From: Dichelobacter nodosus
Lineage (GTDB): Bacteria > Pseudomonadota > Gammaproteobacteria > Cardiobacteriales > Cardiobacteriaceae
Assembly: GCF_001263335.1 (NCBI RefSeq)
Contig: NZ_LGVW01000028.1
Span: forward strand, 160,001-224,000
Direction: 5' to 3'
DNA: 64,000 bases
Shown here: piece by piece, positions 1 to 9,036 of the stretch
Position numbering within the stretch: position 1 is the first letter of the stretch
Layout of the letters: each line of letters opens with the position of its first letter
The notes under the pieces: generated by a model
What the model was told of the DNA's origin: nothing
Databases searched by the model: none
Seen by the model: only the letters and a program-made list of their open reading frames with translations
Translations under genes and position numbers: made by a program

Positions 1-657
1 GCTCAGGATCGTTACGGCATCAGCTGGCATAATCGCCCGCGGTGGCTGCTCAATCATCGCTTTCCCATTATTCACCCTGAACAAGATAATAACCGCCATC
101 AAACGCAATTATTAGCAGATTTTACCGCTCACTTTGCATTGCACGATGGCATTTCTTTTGAAACCTTTTTTCCGCAACAAACTGGTAACGGCATTGTGCT
201 TATTTGTGGTTCAGAAAATTATCCCGCGAAACGTTGGTCGGTTGAACATTGGCGTACTTTGTTGGATTTTTTACTTCTTCATACGCATGAAAACATTATT
301 TTCTGCGGAACGAAAAATGATATTGCGCTGATTCAGGAAATCACGGCGCCCTTTAATGCCGTGCGTATTCAAAACCTTGCCGGAAAAACAACTCTGTCAG
401 AATTTGCCCACATTTTACGGCAAGCGCGTTTAGTAGTCGGCAATGATACGGGCGGATTGCATCTTGCTAATGCGCTTGCCGTGCCAACCATTGGTTTATA
501 TGGTCCGACAAATCCGCAACGCACCGCGCCCATTTATCAAGCACCGCTCATCATTTTGCAGCCGCCTGATTGCCCACCCACTGGCGGTAAAGATATGGCT
601 TTGCTAGAAGCAGAACGCGTTATTTCGGCGGTAAAAAAATTATTAATGACAAAATAG
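1..657 (+). CDS. Glycosyltransferase family 9 (heptosyltransferase-like), 5' end cut by window edge
   Basis: The reading frame is open from base 1, so the true start lies outside the window; 218 codons remain of a family that is usually about 330-350 residues. The visible C-terminal half has the family 9 signature around codons 147-172 (GNDTGGLHLANALAVP, then GLYGPTNP), the nucleotide-sugar binding part of ADP-heptose:LPS heptosyltransferases, and a KRWSVEHW segment typical of the same family. The likely role is transfer of heptose or a similar sugar to the lipopolysaccharide core at the cytoplasmic face of the inner membrane. Which enzyme (WaaC, WaaF or another core transferase) cannot be decided from half a protein. 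znuA starts 39 bases after the stop, and its operator sits directly behind this gene. Confidence 0.85.
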   Translation, partial: AQDRYGISWHNRPRWLLNHRFPIIHPEQDNNRHQTQLLADFTAHFALHDGISFETFFPQQTGNGIVLICGSENYPAKRWSVEHWRTLLDFLLLHTHENIIFCGTKNDIALIQEITAPFNAVRIQNLAGKTTLSEFAHILRQARLVVGNDTGGLHLANALAVPTIGLYGPTNPQRTAPIYQAPLIILQPPDCPPTGGKDMALLEAERVISAVKKLLMTK

Positions 658-680
658 TTTTGTTATAGTGTAACTGCAAT
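658..680 (+). promoter_or_regulatory. Zur-like operator overlapping the znuA promoter
   Basis: Bases 661-675 read TGTTATA-G-TGTAACT, an interrupted palindrome matching 12 of the 14 arm positions of the gammaproteobacterial Zur consensus (TGTTATA-N-TATAACA). A possible -10 hexamer TATAGT (664-669) lies inside it; no strong -35 is visible. It ends 21 bases before the znuA ATG, where zinc-loaded Zur would block transcription. This is inferred from sequence match and position; no Zur gene is in the window. Confidence 0.65.
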
Positions 681-696
681 TTTATTGGAGAATACT

Positions 697-1692
697 ATGA
701 AAAAAACTTTGATTGCGAGCACTATCTCTTTGTTTTCAATTTTAGCTTATGCGGAAGTGCCCAAAGTTGTCACCACAATTAAACCGTTGCATAGTTTGGT
801 AGCGCAAGTGATGGACGGCGTGTCTCAACCTGATTTACTTATCGATCAAGGTTCACCGCACGGTTATCAAATGAAACCGAATGATGCTAAAGCTCTTGCT
901 CATGCAGATTTAGTGATATGGGTGAGTAATGATTTAGAAACATTTATGGAAAAAGCATTGCGTAAAAATACGGCGCGTAAACTCAACTGGTCAGAAATTG
1001 ACGGGATAAAATTACTCAAAAATCGCGCGGGCGGTTTATGGGAAGAACATGATCATAACGATCACGAGCATGAAGAGCATGATCATGCTCACGGCGTTCA
1101 CGAACATGAAGAGCATGATCATGAACATGGCGATCACGAACATGAAGAACATGAACATCACCACGAGCATCATCACGGTATTAACAATGCCCATCTTTGG
1201 TTAGGAATTGATAATGCATCAGTTTTAGTAAACGCCACCGCACAAACGCTTGCCGAACTTGATCCAGAACACGCAAAAACCTATCAGCAAAATGCACAAA
1301 AAACGCTCGATAATCTTAATGCACAAAAAACCGCGCTTAAAAAGCAACTTTCAGGACTCGATAAAAAGCCTTATATGGTTTTTCACGATGCGTATCATTA
1401 TTTTGAACAAGATTTTGGTTTAAATGCGGTGGGCGTGGTGCGCGTCGATCCGGAACACGAACCCGGTTTGAAAGATATTGAAGCGCTACGCAAACAATTC
1501 ACCGAACATAAAATCGTCTGCATTTTTAAAGAACCGCAATTTCCTTCTACGATCGTGGATAAACTCGCCCAAGGCTCAAAAGTAAAAACGGGAACGTTAG
1601 ATCCCATCGGCGCAGATTTACCAGCAGATCAATCTTTATATCAAAAACTGATGCAACAATTAGCTGATAACTTAACTGATTGTTTGAAATAA
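697..1692 (+). CDS. znuA: Zinc ABC transporter periplasmic binding protein ZnuA
   Basis: This is the zinc-capture component of the ZnuABC high-affinity importer, acting in the periplasm. The start is the ATG at 697, preceded by GGAG at 687-690; an in-frame TTG at 685 lies upstream of that ribosome site. An N-terminal signal peptide is evident (KK, hydrophobic stretch, cleavage near AYA-EV). Typical ZnuA/TroA-family features follow: TTIKPLHSLVAQVMDG, a metal-ligand His in GSPHGY, a His-rich loop at about residues 113-158, then NAHLWLG and FHDAYHYFE with further ligand His residues. The loop is built from 36-base tandem repeats. The permease and ATPase genes (znuB, znuC) are not adjacent, so they must be elsewhere. 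A Zur-like operator overlaps the promoter. Confidence 0.95.
   Translation: MKKTLIASTISLFSILAYAEVPKVVTTIKPLHSLVAQVMDGVSQPDLLIDQGSPHGYQMKPNDAKALAHADLVIWVSNDLETFMEKALRKNTARKLNWSEIDGIKLLKNRAGGLWEEHDHNDHEHEEHDHAHGVHEHEEHDHEHGDHEHEEHEHHHEHHHGINNAHLWLGIDNASVLVNATAQTLAELDPEHAKTYQQNAQKTLDNLNAQKTALKKQLSGLDKKPYMVFHDAYHYFEQDFGLNAVGVVRVDPEHEPGLKDIEALRKQFTEHKIVCIFKEPQFPSTIVDKLAQGSKVKTGTLDPIGADLPADQSLYQKLMQQLADNLTDCLK
1063..1170 (+). repeat. Three 36-base tandem repeats encoding the ZnuA His-rich loop
   Basis: Units begin at 1063, 1099 and 1135, each opening CACGA(A/G)CATGAAGA. They encode 12-residue blocks: HEHEEHDHAHGV, HEHEEHDHEHGD and HEHEEHEHHHEH. The exact 36-base period keeps the frame, so units can be gained or lost without breaking the gene. 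Confidence 0.85.
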
Positions 1693-1698
1693 CAATGC

Positions 1699-1728
1699 AA
1701 AAAAAGGATGGAACGCTCCATCCTTTTT
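1699..1728. terminator. Bidirectional terminator between znuA and pilE
   Basis: AAAAAGGATGGA, loop ACGC, TCCATCCTTTTT: a 12-base-pair stem with A-run and T-run flanks. It can end both znuA (plus) and the pil operon (minus), which converge here. Confidence 0.85.
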
Positions 1729-1746
1729 CGCCAAAAAAATCAAAAA

Positions 1747-2202
1747 TTACCGTCCCCAACAACGAGTAGAAATCGCATCCCTTGCCCCTTTACCGTTTGC
1801 TTGTTTCACATTGCGGTGATCCAAAGTAAATTCTTTACATTCATCGGAAGCTTGACTGCCAAATGCTGTAGCTTTCACGGTAAACTTATCTTCCTCAATT
1901 TCAGAAAGAGTAATGTCATAGCGCTTCGTACCAGTAGCAGGAGAAACGTCTAATCCCCACTTATTCAATAGAGCATTATCAATGGGATCGCCATTACTCA
2001 TTTGGTTATACTTATGGGAAATACTATAATTTTGCTCCAACTTTTGCGCAACGCTCATCAGAACATTTCGCGCATCAACACGATAGCCGCGCAAAACGTA
2101 ACGCTGATAATTTGGAATAGCAATCGCTGCCAAAATACCTATGATTGCTACAACAACCATCATTTCTACTAAAGTAAATCCCTTTTGCTTGGGAGAAATC
2201 AT
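1747..2202 (-). CDS. pilE: Type IV minor pilin PilE
   Basis: A 151-residue class IVa prepilin. The short leader MISPKQKG is followed by the [22 protein letters not shown] hydrophobic spine with Glu at mature position 5; PilD would cut after the Gly and methylate the Phe. The C-terminal part carries a Cys pair (DECKEF and STRCWG) like the pilin D-region loop. The [19 protein letters not shown] segment is typical of the minor pilins found beside pilY1 rather than of the major subunit. It is the last gene of the pilY1-pilV-pilW-pilX-fimT-pilE run and has a good ribosome site (AAGGAG). It probably takes part in the pilus priming or tip complex. Confidence 0.88.
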   Translation of the reverse strand: MISPKQKGFTLVEMMVVVAIIGILAAIAIPNYQRYVLRGYRVDARNVLMSVAQKLEQNYSISHKYNQMSNGDPIDNALLNKWGLDVSPATGTKRYDITLSEIEEDKFTVKATAFGSQASDECKEFTLDHRNVKQANGKGARDAISTRCWGR

Positions 2203-2216
2203 TTTGAACTCCTTCT

Positions 2217-2696
2217 TTACTGAATTCGACCAGCGCGACTAATACTAAGTTTAAGTTCTAAACCTTTAACCGTTTTGTGCGTTATTGTCAAATTTCCCCC
2301 CACAAAATTAAGAGGAGGGCGTCCATTGTTAAGAAAAATTAAATCTACACCATTTCCAACACCTAAATTAACAACAACATTCTCGTGAATCGGCGGATAA
2401 TCACGAATGACTTTTTTCTCATTAACATCAAATACAATCCAACCTTGAGAGTAGTCATTAGCATTATCACATGACTCCCCATTCTTACTCGCGCATAGTT
2501 GAACAGGACGTTTTAAACGAATTGCTTCTTTTTGTGCCAGATAGAAAGCGCTTCGCCATTCGCCGGCAACCGCGCGCATTTGATTTGTAACCATCACTCG
2601 CTTTAGGCTTGGTGCAGCAAATGCCATCATGACTCCGAGAATAGCAACGACAACGGTCACTTCAAGGAGCGTAAAGCCCTTCATTTTTTGTGTCAT
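2217..2696 (-). CDS. fimT: Minor pilin of the FimT/FimU (GspH) type
   Basis: A prepilin-like protein of 159 residues. I start it at the ATG at 2696 because GGAAGGAA lies just upstream, between it and an in-frame ATG at 2714 that would precede the ribosome site. The cleavage motif is [23 protein letters not shown] with Glu5. The following segment ([29 protein letters not shown]) is the GspH/FimT signature. FimU-type pilins join PilV, PilW and PilX to form the complex that initiates and tops the type IV pilus. Its start lies just past the pilX stop, so the two are probably translationally coupled. Confidence 0.88.
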   Translation of the reverse strand: MTQKMKGFTLLEVTVVVAILGVMMAFAAPSLKRVMVTNQMRAVAGEWRSAFYLAQKEAIRLKRPVQLCASKNGESCDNANDYSQGWIVFDVNEKKVIRDYPPIHENVVVNLGVGNGVDLIFLNNGRPPLNFVGGNLTITHKTVKGLELKLSISRAGRIQ

Positions 2697-2697
2697 T

Positions 2698-3363
2698 TTA
2701 TTCCTTCCCTTCATCAGACTTGATGGGCACTTCTTCTTGCTTTAATAAAACGTAAGTATTTTGTTTTATTACGTTTACGGCACTATTCGTATCATCGCTA
2801 AGACCAACAGCCGTTACCCGCATCAACATTTTTGTTTCAATAACATTGGTTTGGAGTTTTTCATTAACGCCAACATTCTTAGGTTCTGCTTTAATCCGTT
2901 CAATTAAATATCTGATTTTTTTATCATTTTCATAACAAGCGGGTTGGTTTGCCAATGCTTGACAATCGCCTGTCCATTTAAAAAATGGACAATCTTGTAC
3001 TGGTGAATTGTCGCAATTTCCTTTGTAATCAAAGGTACTGGCATCAACTACACCAGGAAGATTACTAACCTTACCATCATCTAGCCAAAAATCGACTATC
3101 TCGGTTGAAAGCACATAATCGATACCGTTGTTATCAGATGGTTTCTTTTCCAGATGATCTTCATCTATGATGTAGAGCTCTGCCGCCCGAAGCGCCACAG
3201 ACGCTGCTTGAGATGCTTTCAATTGTTCGTAATCGGCACCAACTTTCTTCTCTTGCACACTAGCGCTTCCGAGTACAAACCGCAACAAAGTTAAGATTAC
3301 TATCAAAAAGACCAAACAGGTCAGCAAAACGACCCCTTTTTCTTTGCGATAAATATAGCTCAT
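2698..3363 (-). CDS. pilX: Minor pilin PilX
   Basis: 221 residues. The N-terminus MSYIYRKEKG/VVLLTCLVFLIVILTLL fits the PilX N-terminal domain: a prepilin leader ending in Gly, then a hydrophobic helix that lacks the Glu5 of ordinary pilins, as is common in PilX/GspK-like subunits. A conserved helix follows (QEKKVGADYEQLKASQAASVALRAAE). The C-terminal globular part has several Cys residues (CDN, CPFF, CQAL, ACYE). It overlaps pilW by four bases (ATGA), showing tight operon coupling. PilX-type subunits work with PilY1 at the pilus tip and affect adhesion and aggregation. Confidence 0.85.
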   Translation of the reverse strand: MSYIYRKEKGVVLLTCLVFLIVILTLLRFVLGSASVQEKKVGADYEQLKASQAASVALRAAELYIIDEDHLEKKPSDNNGIDYVLSTEIVDFWLDDGKVSNLPGVVDASTFDYKGNCDNSPVQDCPFFKWTGDCQALANQPACYENDKKIRYLIERIKAEPKNVGVNEKLQTNVIETKMLMRVTAVGLSDDTNSAVNVIKQNTYVLLKQEEVPIKSDEGKE

Positions 3364-4505
3364 AGTCCACCTCCCAGAGGGAAATAAATCAGATTAGGAA
3401 CCGCAAAAGTTCTAACGTAACGGCGATATAGGCGTGTATCATTTTTAGGACGGTTATTATCCTCATTAAAATTGCCTTTACTATCTCGTACACAAGTAGG
3501 AATTTTGGGTTGTAATTCAGCTATATCTTGCGTTTTCTGGCTTTTCAGCGGTTCACCAGCCACAACAATACAAGCTTCCACACCAATTACTTTTGCCCAT
3601 TCGCCTCCAACGTCTTCAGCTTTCACGATTTTGTCGGTATATAAACCTGATTGAGAGGAATAAACGTTAATATTGCTTCCGCCATCTTCGGTAGTCTCTG
3701 TTCCTCCGTCTCCTCCAGCCGAAGGGGTATAACCGGTTAGAGCGTATCGAAATTTCAATTCGGTTACGTTATCTACAATCGGCTCTGCATTACCTGCTTT
3801 ATCATTATTTTTACCATTACCTTCACAATAAAAAGCACCATCTTGTAAAAAATATTTATTTTCTACAAGCTTTCCTTCTGGTTTTTGCCCTAAACAATCT
3901 CTACCAAAACCACTCTCTTTAAGGCGAGCCTTTTCCTCTAAATCACCTTTCTCATAAAGACCAGAAGGAATGTTTTTATTTCTATCAAAGGTCACTGAAT
4001 TTTCACTTGATGCAAACTGATAACGAATCACCAAAGATTCTCTGGAATTTTCTTTAAGTTCTTCTACCGCCTCTTTACCAAAAGTAATAAAAAACGGGGT
4101 TTTAACTTTTATATCAGCACTTCCCGATTTCCAACCTTCTACTCTGGCATAAGCAGCTTGAATATCTTGTCTATTAATATTACCAATAATATTGTAGTGC
4201 TTTCTTGATTCCTTATTCTCATCTGACCCCTTAATTTGTTTAAAAGTAATAGGTTCAATAATATTTTCGGAAACATCAAAAAGCTCAACGTAGCCAGCCA
4301 TATTTAAATCCTGCTGCAAACGTTCAAAAATTTGCCGCGCCGATTCATCTAAAGCCTCATTTAAGCTTCGATCCTTATCCATCTTATTTGCCGTTACATA
4401 GATAGAAGCTAAAGAAAGCAGCAAAATAAGACCAATTGTTAGGGCAACCATCATTTCCATTAAACTGATACCCTTTTGAAATTTATGAGTTGATTGATAA
4501 TTCAT
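3360..4505 (-). CDS. pilW: Minor pilin PilW
   Basis: 381 residues. The prepilin cleavage region is KFQKG/ISLMEMMVALTIGLILLLSLAS with Glu5, followed by the helix ANKMDKDRSLNEALDESARQIFERLQQDLNMAGY, which is diagnostic of PilW (GspJ-like). The C-terminal globular region is long and includes a Gly/Thr-rich linker around residues 263-277. The start has AAGGAT upstream. It overlaps pilX by four bases and begins 9 bases after pilV ends. The expected role is in the minor-pilin complex that primes pilus assembly and anchors PilY1. Confidence 0.87.
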   Translation of the reverse strand: MNYQSTHKFQKGISLMEMMVALTIGLILLLSLASIYVTANKMDKDRSLNEALDESARQIFERLQQDLNMAGYVELFDVSENIIEPITFKQIKGSDENKESRKHYNIIGNINRQDIQAAYARVEGWKSGSADIKVKTPFFITFGKEAVEELKENSRESLVIRYQFASSENSVTFDRNKNIPSGLYEKGDLEEKARLKESGFGRDCLGQKPEGKLVENKYFLQDGAFYCEGNGKNNDKAGNAEPIVDNVTELKFRYALTGYTPSAGGDGGTETTEDGGSNINVYSSQSGLYTDKIVKAEDVGGEWAKVIGVEACIVVAGEPLKSQKTQDIAELQPKIPTCVRDSKGNFNEDNNRPKNDTRLYRRYVRTFAVPNLIYFPLGGGL

Positions 4506-4514
4506 GATAAATCC

Positions 4515-5084
4515 TTAAAGAGTAAAATCTACGCTAACTTGATCGGTTTTATTACTGGTTGCACTTCCTTCCGCACGTTGGTCTGCTTCAAAAATACGCC
4601 ACATAATCGTAACCGTATAAATACCCGTCTTATCCTCATCGCGAGTCACAGCAGCTTGACCATTGGGCACAACAGCTTGCACACGTTGCAACCAATTAGT
4701 CATTTCCGTATATGCTTGTTTTACAGCATTTTTTCCTGCTTTATTTCTTAATTCGCAAGCTTCTTTGTCAACATCTTTATCTTTAAATTTCTCGCCACTG
4801 CATGTATCTGTTTTAAATTCTGCCGTCCCAATATTAATTGAGTAGCCATTTTCTTGATATTTCGCTATACCAAAAATATAACCATCGATACCCAAAGCAT
4901 TCGCTTGTACCATCTCAATGAGCGACTGCATTTCATGCATAGCGCGTGCACGATATTCAGCAGAATATCCATAGCGGTTACTCACCTGCAACATCATTGT
5001 TGTCGTCACTAAACCGACGGCGACAATCAACATTGAAACGAGCACTTCCAGTAGCGTCATTCCCCGTTGTTTTTTTATTAACAT
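4515..5084 (-). CDS. pilV: Minor pilin PilV
   Basis: 189 residues from the ATG at 5084, which has AGAGGAAA upstream; the longer frame to 5144 would run through a strong hairpin and lacks a ribosome site. The leader MLIKKQRG is cleaved before MTLLEVLVSMLIVAVGLV (Glu5). The following RYGYSAEYRARAMHEMQSLIEMVQAN helix is typical of PilV (GspI-like). It begins 63 bases after the pilY1 stop, separated from it by an 11-base-pair hairpin that may set the ratio of the large PilY1 to the small pilins. Confidence 0.87.
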   Translation of the reverse strand: MLIKKQRGMTLLEVLVSMLIVAVGLVTTTMMLQVSNRYGYSAEYRARAMHEMQSLIEMVQANALGIDGYIFGIAKYQENGYSINIGTAEFKTDTCSGEKFKDKDVDKEACELRNKAGKNAVKQAYTEMTNWLQRVQAVVPNGQAAVTRDEDKTGIYTVTIMWRIFEADQRAEGSATSNKTDQVSVDFTL

Positions 5085-5112
5085 AACTTTTCCTCTTCGT
5101 CTAAGAGCAGAG

Positions 5113-5138
5113 AGAGCATGGTGATTCCACCATGCTCT
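5113..5138 (-). promoter_or_regulatory. Intercistronic hairpin between pilY1 and pilV
   Basis: A perfect 11-base-pair stem (AGAGCATGGTG / CACCATGCTCT) with a four-base loop, lying between the pilY1 stop and the pilV ribosome site. It has no T-run on the minus strand, so it is more likely an mRNA-stabilising or partial-termination element than a full terminator. Confidence 0.6.
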
Positions 5139-5147
5139 AAACACACA

Positions 5148-8100
5148 TTACTTCAAAACAGATTCTTTGATTTCGCGAGTATTGATACGAATCAACCGCG
5201 CACTTTCTGGGCAAATTTTGAAATCGACGCCAATTTCATCATAGCCCTTACCGGTAGAAGAATGACTCAAAATCTTGTCAGCTTCTTTTCGAGAAATACA
5301 ATAAGATTTTGTCTTATCTACTCCAGGAGCCTCATCCTGTCCAGATTGAGCCGCGCCATGTTGTGTCACCGATTTAGGTTCATCTAACGAAGAAAGAACT
5401 ACGCCAGAAGTTAATCCATCTTCCTTGTAACCAGCAGCTTCTTGTTGCTCACTACCACCACCGTTGCCACCACCAGTATTTCCATTATTATCTATTGGTT
5501 TTGTTCTTGGCGGCAGATTTTTAAATCGAGCACTATCTTTTTTCGGGTTACTACCAGTTAACACGTCAACACCGTATATCCAGCTTTCACCTTTTGCTTC
5601 AGCCTTTGTTTCACTGGTTTTACAAGAATAGGAACTTGATTGATCAGGCTTGCTTCCGCTTGATGTTTCTGAAGAGTCATAAATTCGTGAAGAGAAGAAA
5701 GCGGTTGAGTTTAAAATTGAAGCCTGCGTTACAACGCGCTCACCATTTTCTTCATTGAGCAACAATTGCCAACCTTTTTTATCTTTAACAGGATTATCAG
5801 TTAAATAAGCTACTGTTTTACCATCAGCTTGCACAGTTGTCTCAACTTTTTGTTGCGCTAAATCATCGCTGGTAAGTACTTTGGGATCTTCATCATTTAC
5901 ATCATCAAAAATACCCATCATGACTTGGGGATCTTTCGACTTCAAATCTTCCTGATAAACGTCCGATCCAGTACCAACGACGATAACCAATTTATTATCT
6001 TGTCCATCGCGACCACGATAAATTGCCGGTTGTGCAGTAATTGGTTGCGATTTATTGCCTTGATAAATCTTGTGAACCGTCCACTCTGCAACGTTTTCTT
6101 TATTGAAAGTGAAACGATATAAGTTACCACCTTGGTCACCAGCATAAGCATGATCGAATAAGAAATCGCGGTCAGTATCCACAAGAACCGGTGTTGATAA
6201 ACCACCAACGCCATCTTTTACCGTCAATTTAGCAATCAAGTCCCCCGCGGCTTTACCAGTACGAGCAGGATTGCCTTTATTAAGATTTAATCCCAAAGCT
6301 TCATAAATATAAAGCGTGGGTCCATTATCAAGTTTCACTGGAGAATTGGCAACAGGCGCACCTTCACGACCATGGTAACCATTGGCAAGGAATAAATATT
6401 GACGAACCGGATCTTCATCACCAAATTTCGCTTTGCCGTTATCGTATTTAGTTGCTACTTGTCCAAATTGTGGCGTATTTACCGTATAAGCCAATAAGTT
6501 ATCAGCACCTTTTGCGGTTTCCCATAAAGGAACTGTTTTTGACCAATTTCCTTCGCCAGCATCTAAACCAATTGGTGCTTTGGTAACTCTATCAAAACCA
6601 GAAACACTCAAAACATAAGCACCGCGTCCGCCTTGTCCCATTGCGCCAGCAATATAAACACCAGATTTATCGCCTTTTTCAGCATCTTCAGAAGTGGCGC
6701 GCCATTGCATACCGCCGTTATTTAAGAATAAATGCGGTTGAGCATCGACCGGAGTTCCTTTTACGGTTTTACCGTAACCTTCTTCTGCGGTTGCCGCTAA
6801 AGCTTTAGCAACGGTATCTGAACCGTCAACGCTTTCCCGTTCCATCGCAGCTGGCAAATAGTTCAATGCCAATGTAAAAGGTTTTTCGCCTTCTTGAGCT
6901 TTAAAAATATAAACCATGCCGTCGTTGGCAGCGGTCATAACGTATTTTTGCGTGGAAAGAATCGGCGTTCCTAAGACGTCCGCCATCATGCGTTGAGGAT
7001 CGTCTGCTTTTTCAGCACGCACGCGATATTGCGCAACTTTTTTTGCCGCTGCCGCTAATTTAGCCGCTCCATCGCGAATAGCAGGATCAGAGATGTTGCT
7101 ACTACGTGTGTACCACGGTTTAAAATATTGCGCGAAATCATTTTCTTGTTCTTTACTAAAGCCATAAAAATCTGCTTTTGGCGCATCAGCAGCATCAATC
7201 AAGGTATTTTTCGTGCCGTCATTAACGATAATCTTCCGGCTCGAATAATCAGCACTAACGCGTTTCGGTTGTTCTACTCCGTCTTTATCTTTTTCTTTGA
7301 CGATATTGCCCTTCTTATCCAATTGAGTAAACTCTAACGTACTGCTCCAATTGGCTGTATTTAAAGTTAAAGCAATACCAAACCCGCCATCTTTAGATGG
7401 AGTAACGGCAGGAGAAGAAACAGAGTGACCTTCTGTGGGTTTTAAAGCAATCGCACCGTTATTATTAATGTCTTCTACGATCAATCCAAAAGCATGATCC
7501 AATTCTTTTTGACTTAACGCACTAAAGAAACCCACGGTATCATCTTTCTTATCGCCATCGGTATCCAACATTGAAGCGGCATTTTTTAAATACGCTTTAC
7601 CAATTGCGCTCAAACCAGAACCAAAGCCGATGGTATAAGTTTTAATGGTTTGTGGCGGGAAGCTGGCATCGTCCCAATCGAGACCTTCTTTATCTTTATC
7701 ACCATAAAAAATACCTTCATTTTTCGGACTTTTAACGTCTTTACTGGCTAAACGTTTCGAAAAAAAGGCAATTCCATGATCTTCTTCATAAACGTTTGGA
7801 TCATCGTAGAGACAGATAAATTGACTTTGCGCTATCAGGTTATGCAAACCACTAGAGGGATATATTAACTTAAAGCCATTAGGGCATTGTTGCCCCCGCG
7901 CCTTCCACTGCGGCCAAGTATATGGAATGTATTTGTATTCATCTTTGATGGGGCGATATCCATCAGCTGAATAATTAGCCGGTAACGCGCCAAAGAAAGA
8001 AGGCACTGCTTTATCCGTCCCACCTGTTGCCTGCAAAAATCTTCCTTTTCTGTTTCGGTACCAGCTATACCCAACAACTTCACGAATAGTACTAGGTTTA

Positions 8101-8966
8101 TTTGAGTTTCTCAGGAAATAATTGTCCGCATTAATAGGCTCGTCTAAGAAAGAGTCTCCATCAGAAAGCACGATAATATAGTTCTTTTGACAAACGTGCT
8201 CCATATTCTTCACAACGTGCGTAAAAGCATCCATATAACGTGAAGTTGAAGGCGTACCACCTGACGGAGATAAAATAGACATTTGATTATTGATAATACT
8301 GTAGCTGTCTAACGTATACGGTGAAGGTTTTTGAGTTGTTTTGTTGTTAAGACTGATGAAACTCCAATAAAATTTATCTTTATAATCTTTATTTCGTAAA
8401 ATTTTAACAAGCGCATTTCGCGCAATATCAAATTTTGATGCTTCATTGCCAGGAATTGCCGGAGTAGGAATCAACATTAAGTTCTGATGACCATTGGAGC
8501 AAGAAACACTATTAGCTGAAGACATGGTCGGTTTTGTACCATCCATACAAAAATAGCAATTACTACCAACAGCGAGCTGCTCATCAGACGGTATTATTAA
8601 TGGCAAACCAAGCTGATTACGCTTATTTACAAAATTCATGTAACCATTAGAAGAGACAGGCCAAGAATAAGAGGGGCAATACAAACTAGAAGAATTGCCC
8701 CCAAACACCATTGGAGAATCAGCCATTGAACCAGAGTCGTCGATCATCAGCATAATTTTTGCTGGAAAACCATTCCCGCCGCTACTTTCACTGAAGTTTT
8801 GCAAGTTTAAAGACAAATAAGCAAAAGGCGAAAAGGGAATGCCCGCTTTATCTTTTTTCGCGTCCGCCGCATAACCTTGCGTGCAAACGGCAATCACTGC
8901 CAAAGCCAAAGGCAACCGTCCAAATGCCACGGTCGTTCCATCTTTTTTATGTTTCAAATTACGCAT
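5148..8966 (-). CDS. pilY1: PilY1, type IV pilus tip adhesin and biogenesis factor
   Basis: 1272 residues from the ATG at 8966, chosen for its TTTGGAGG ribosome site and because a signal peptide follows (ending near QGYAADA). The N-terminal part contains a von Willebrand A-like domain with the MIDAS start LMIDDSGSM at about residues 70-80. The C-terminal half is the PilY1 beta-propeller domain, with an EF-hand-like calcium loop (DTDRDFLFD) near residue 928, where PilY1 proteins bind calcium to control pilus extension and retraction. A long low-complexity Gly/Asn/Ser stretch lies near residues 1160-1170. PilY1 is first in this operon, upstream of its pilin partners; in Pseudomonas it follows them. 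A sigma-54 promoter and structured leader precede it. Confidence 0.92.
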   Translation of the reverse strand: MRNLKHKKDGTTVAFGRLPLALAVIAVCTQGYAADAKKDKAGIPFSPFAYLSLNLQNFSESSGGNGFPAKIMLMIDDSGSMADSPMVFGGNSSSLYCPSYSWPVSSNGYMNFVNKRNQLGLPLIIPSDEQLAVGSNCYFCMDGTKPTMSSANSVSCSNGHQNLMLIPTPAIPGNEASKFDIARNALVKILRNKDYKDKFYWSFISLNNKTTQKPSPYTLDSYSIINNQMSILSPSGGTPSTSRYMDAFTHVVKNMEHVCQKNYIIVLSDGDSFLDEPINADNYFLRNSNKPSTIREVVGYSWYRNRKGRFLQATGGTDKAVPSFFGALPANYSADGYRPIKDEYKYIPYTWPQWKARGQQCPNGFKLIYPSSGLHNLIAQSQFICLYDDPNVYEEDHGIAFFSKRLASKDVKSPKNEGIFYGDKDKEGLDWDDASFPPQTIKTYTIGFGSGLSAIGKAYLKNAASMLDTDGDKKDDTVGFFSALSQKELDHAFGLIVEDINNNGAIALKPTEGHSVSSPAVTPSKDGGFGIALTLNTANWSSTLEFTQLDKKGNIVKEKDKDGVEQPKRVSADYSSRKIIVNDGTKNTLIDAADAPKADFYGFSKEQENDFAQYFKPWYTRSSNISDPAIRDGAAKLAAAAKKVAQYRVRAEKADDPQRMMADVLGTPILSTQKYVMTAANDGMVYIFKAQEGEKPFTLALNYLPAAMERESVDGSDTVAKALAATAEEGYGKTVKGTPVDAQPHLFLNNGGMQWRATSEDAEKGDKSGVYIAGAMGQGGRGAYVLSVSGFDRVTKAPIGLDAGEGNWSKTVPLWETAKGADNLLAYTVNTPQFGQVATKYDNGKAKFGDEDPVRQYLFLANGYHGREGAPVANSPVKLDNGPTLYIYEALGLNLNKGNPARTGKAAGDLIAKLTVKDGVGGLSTPVLVDTDRDFLFDHAYAGDQGGNLYRFTFNKENVAEWTVHKIYQGNKSQPITAQPAIYRGRDGQDNKLVIVVGTGSDVYQEDLKSKDPQVMMGIFDDVNDEDPKVLTSDDLAQQKVETTVQADGKTVAYLTDNPVKDKKGWQLLLNEENGERVVTQASILNSTAFFSSRIYDSSETSSGSKPDQSSSYSCKTSETKAEAKGESWIYGVDVLTGSNPKKDSARFKNLPPRTKPIDNNGNTGGGNGGGSEQQEAAGYKEDGLTSGVVLSSLDEPKSVTQHGAAQSGQDEAPGVDKTKSYCISRKEADKILSHSSTGKGYDEIGVDFKICPESARLIRINTREIKESVLK

Positions 8967-8980
8967 AATTCCTCCAAAGC

Positions 8981-9016
8981 ACTGCTCGCGCAGTAAAACC
9001 CAACTCAAAGATTGGG
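8981..9016 (-). promoter_or_regulatory. Two small hairpins in the pilY1 5' leader
   Basis: On the minus strand, CCCAA (9016-9012), an eight-base loop, TTGGG and then TTTT form a weak terminator-like element. ACTGC, GCGA, GCAGT (8994-8981) follows. The second stem ends a few bases before the GGAGG ribosome site. They could attenuate transcription or gate translation; function is inferred only. Confidence 0.4.
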
Positions 9017-9036
9017 ACTAAACAAGTGAAATTTAT

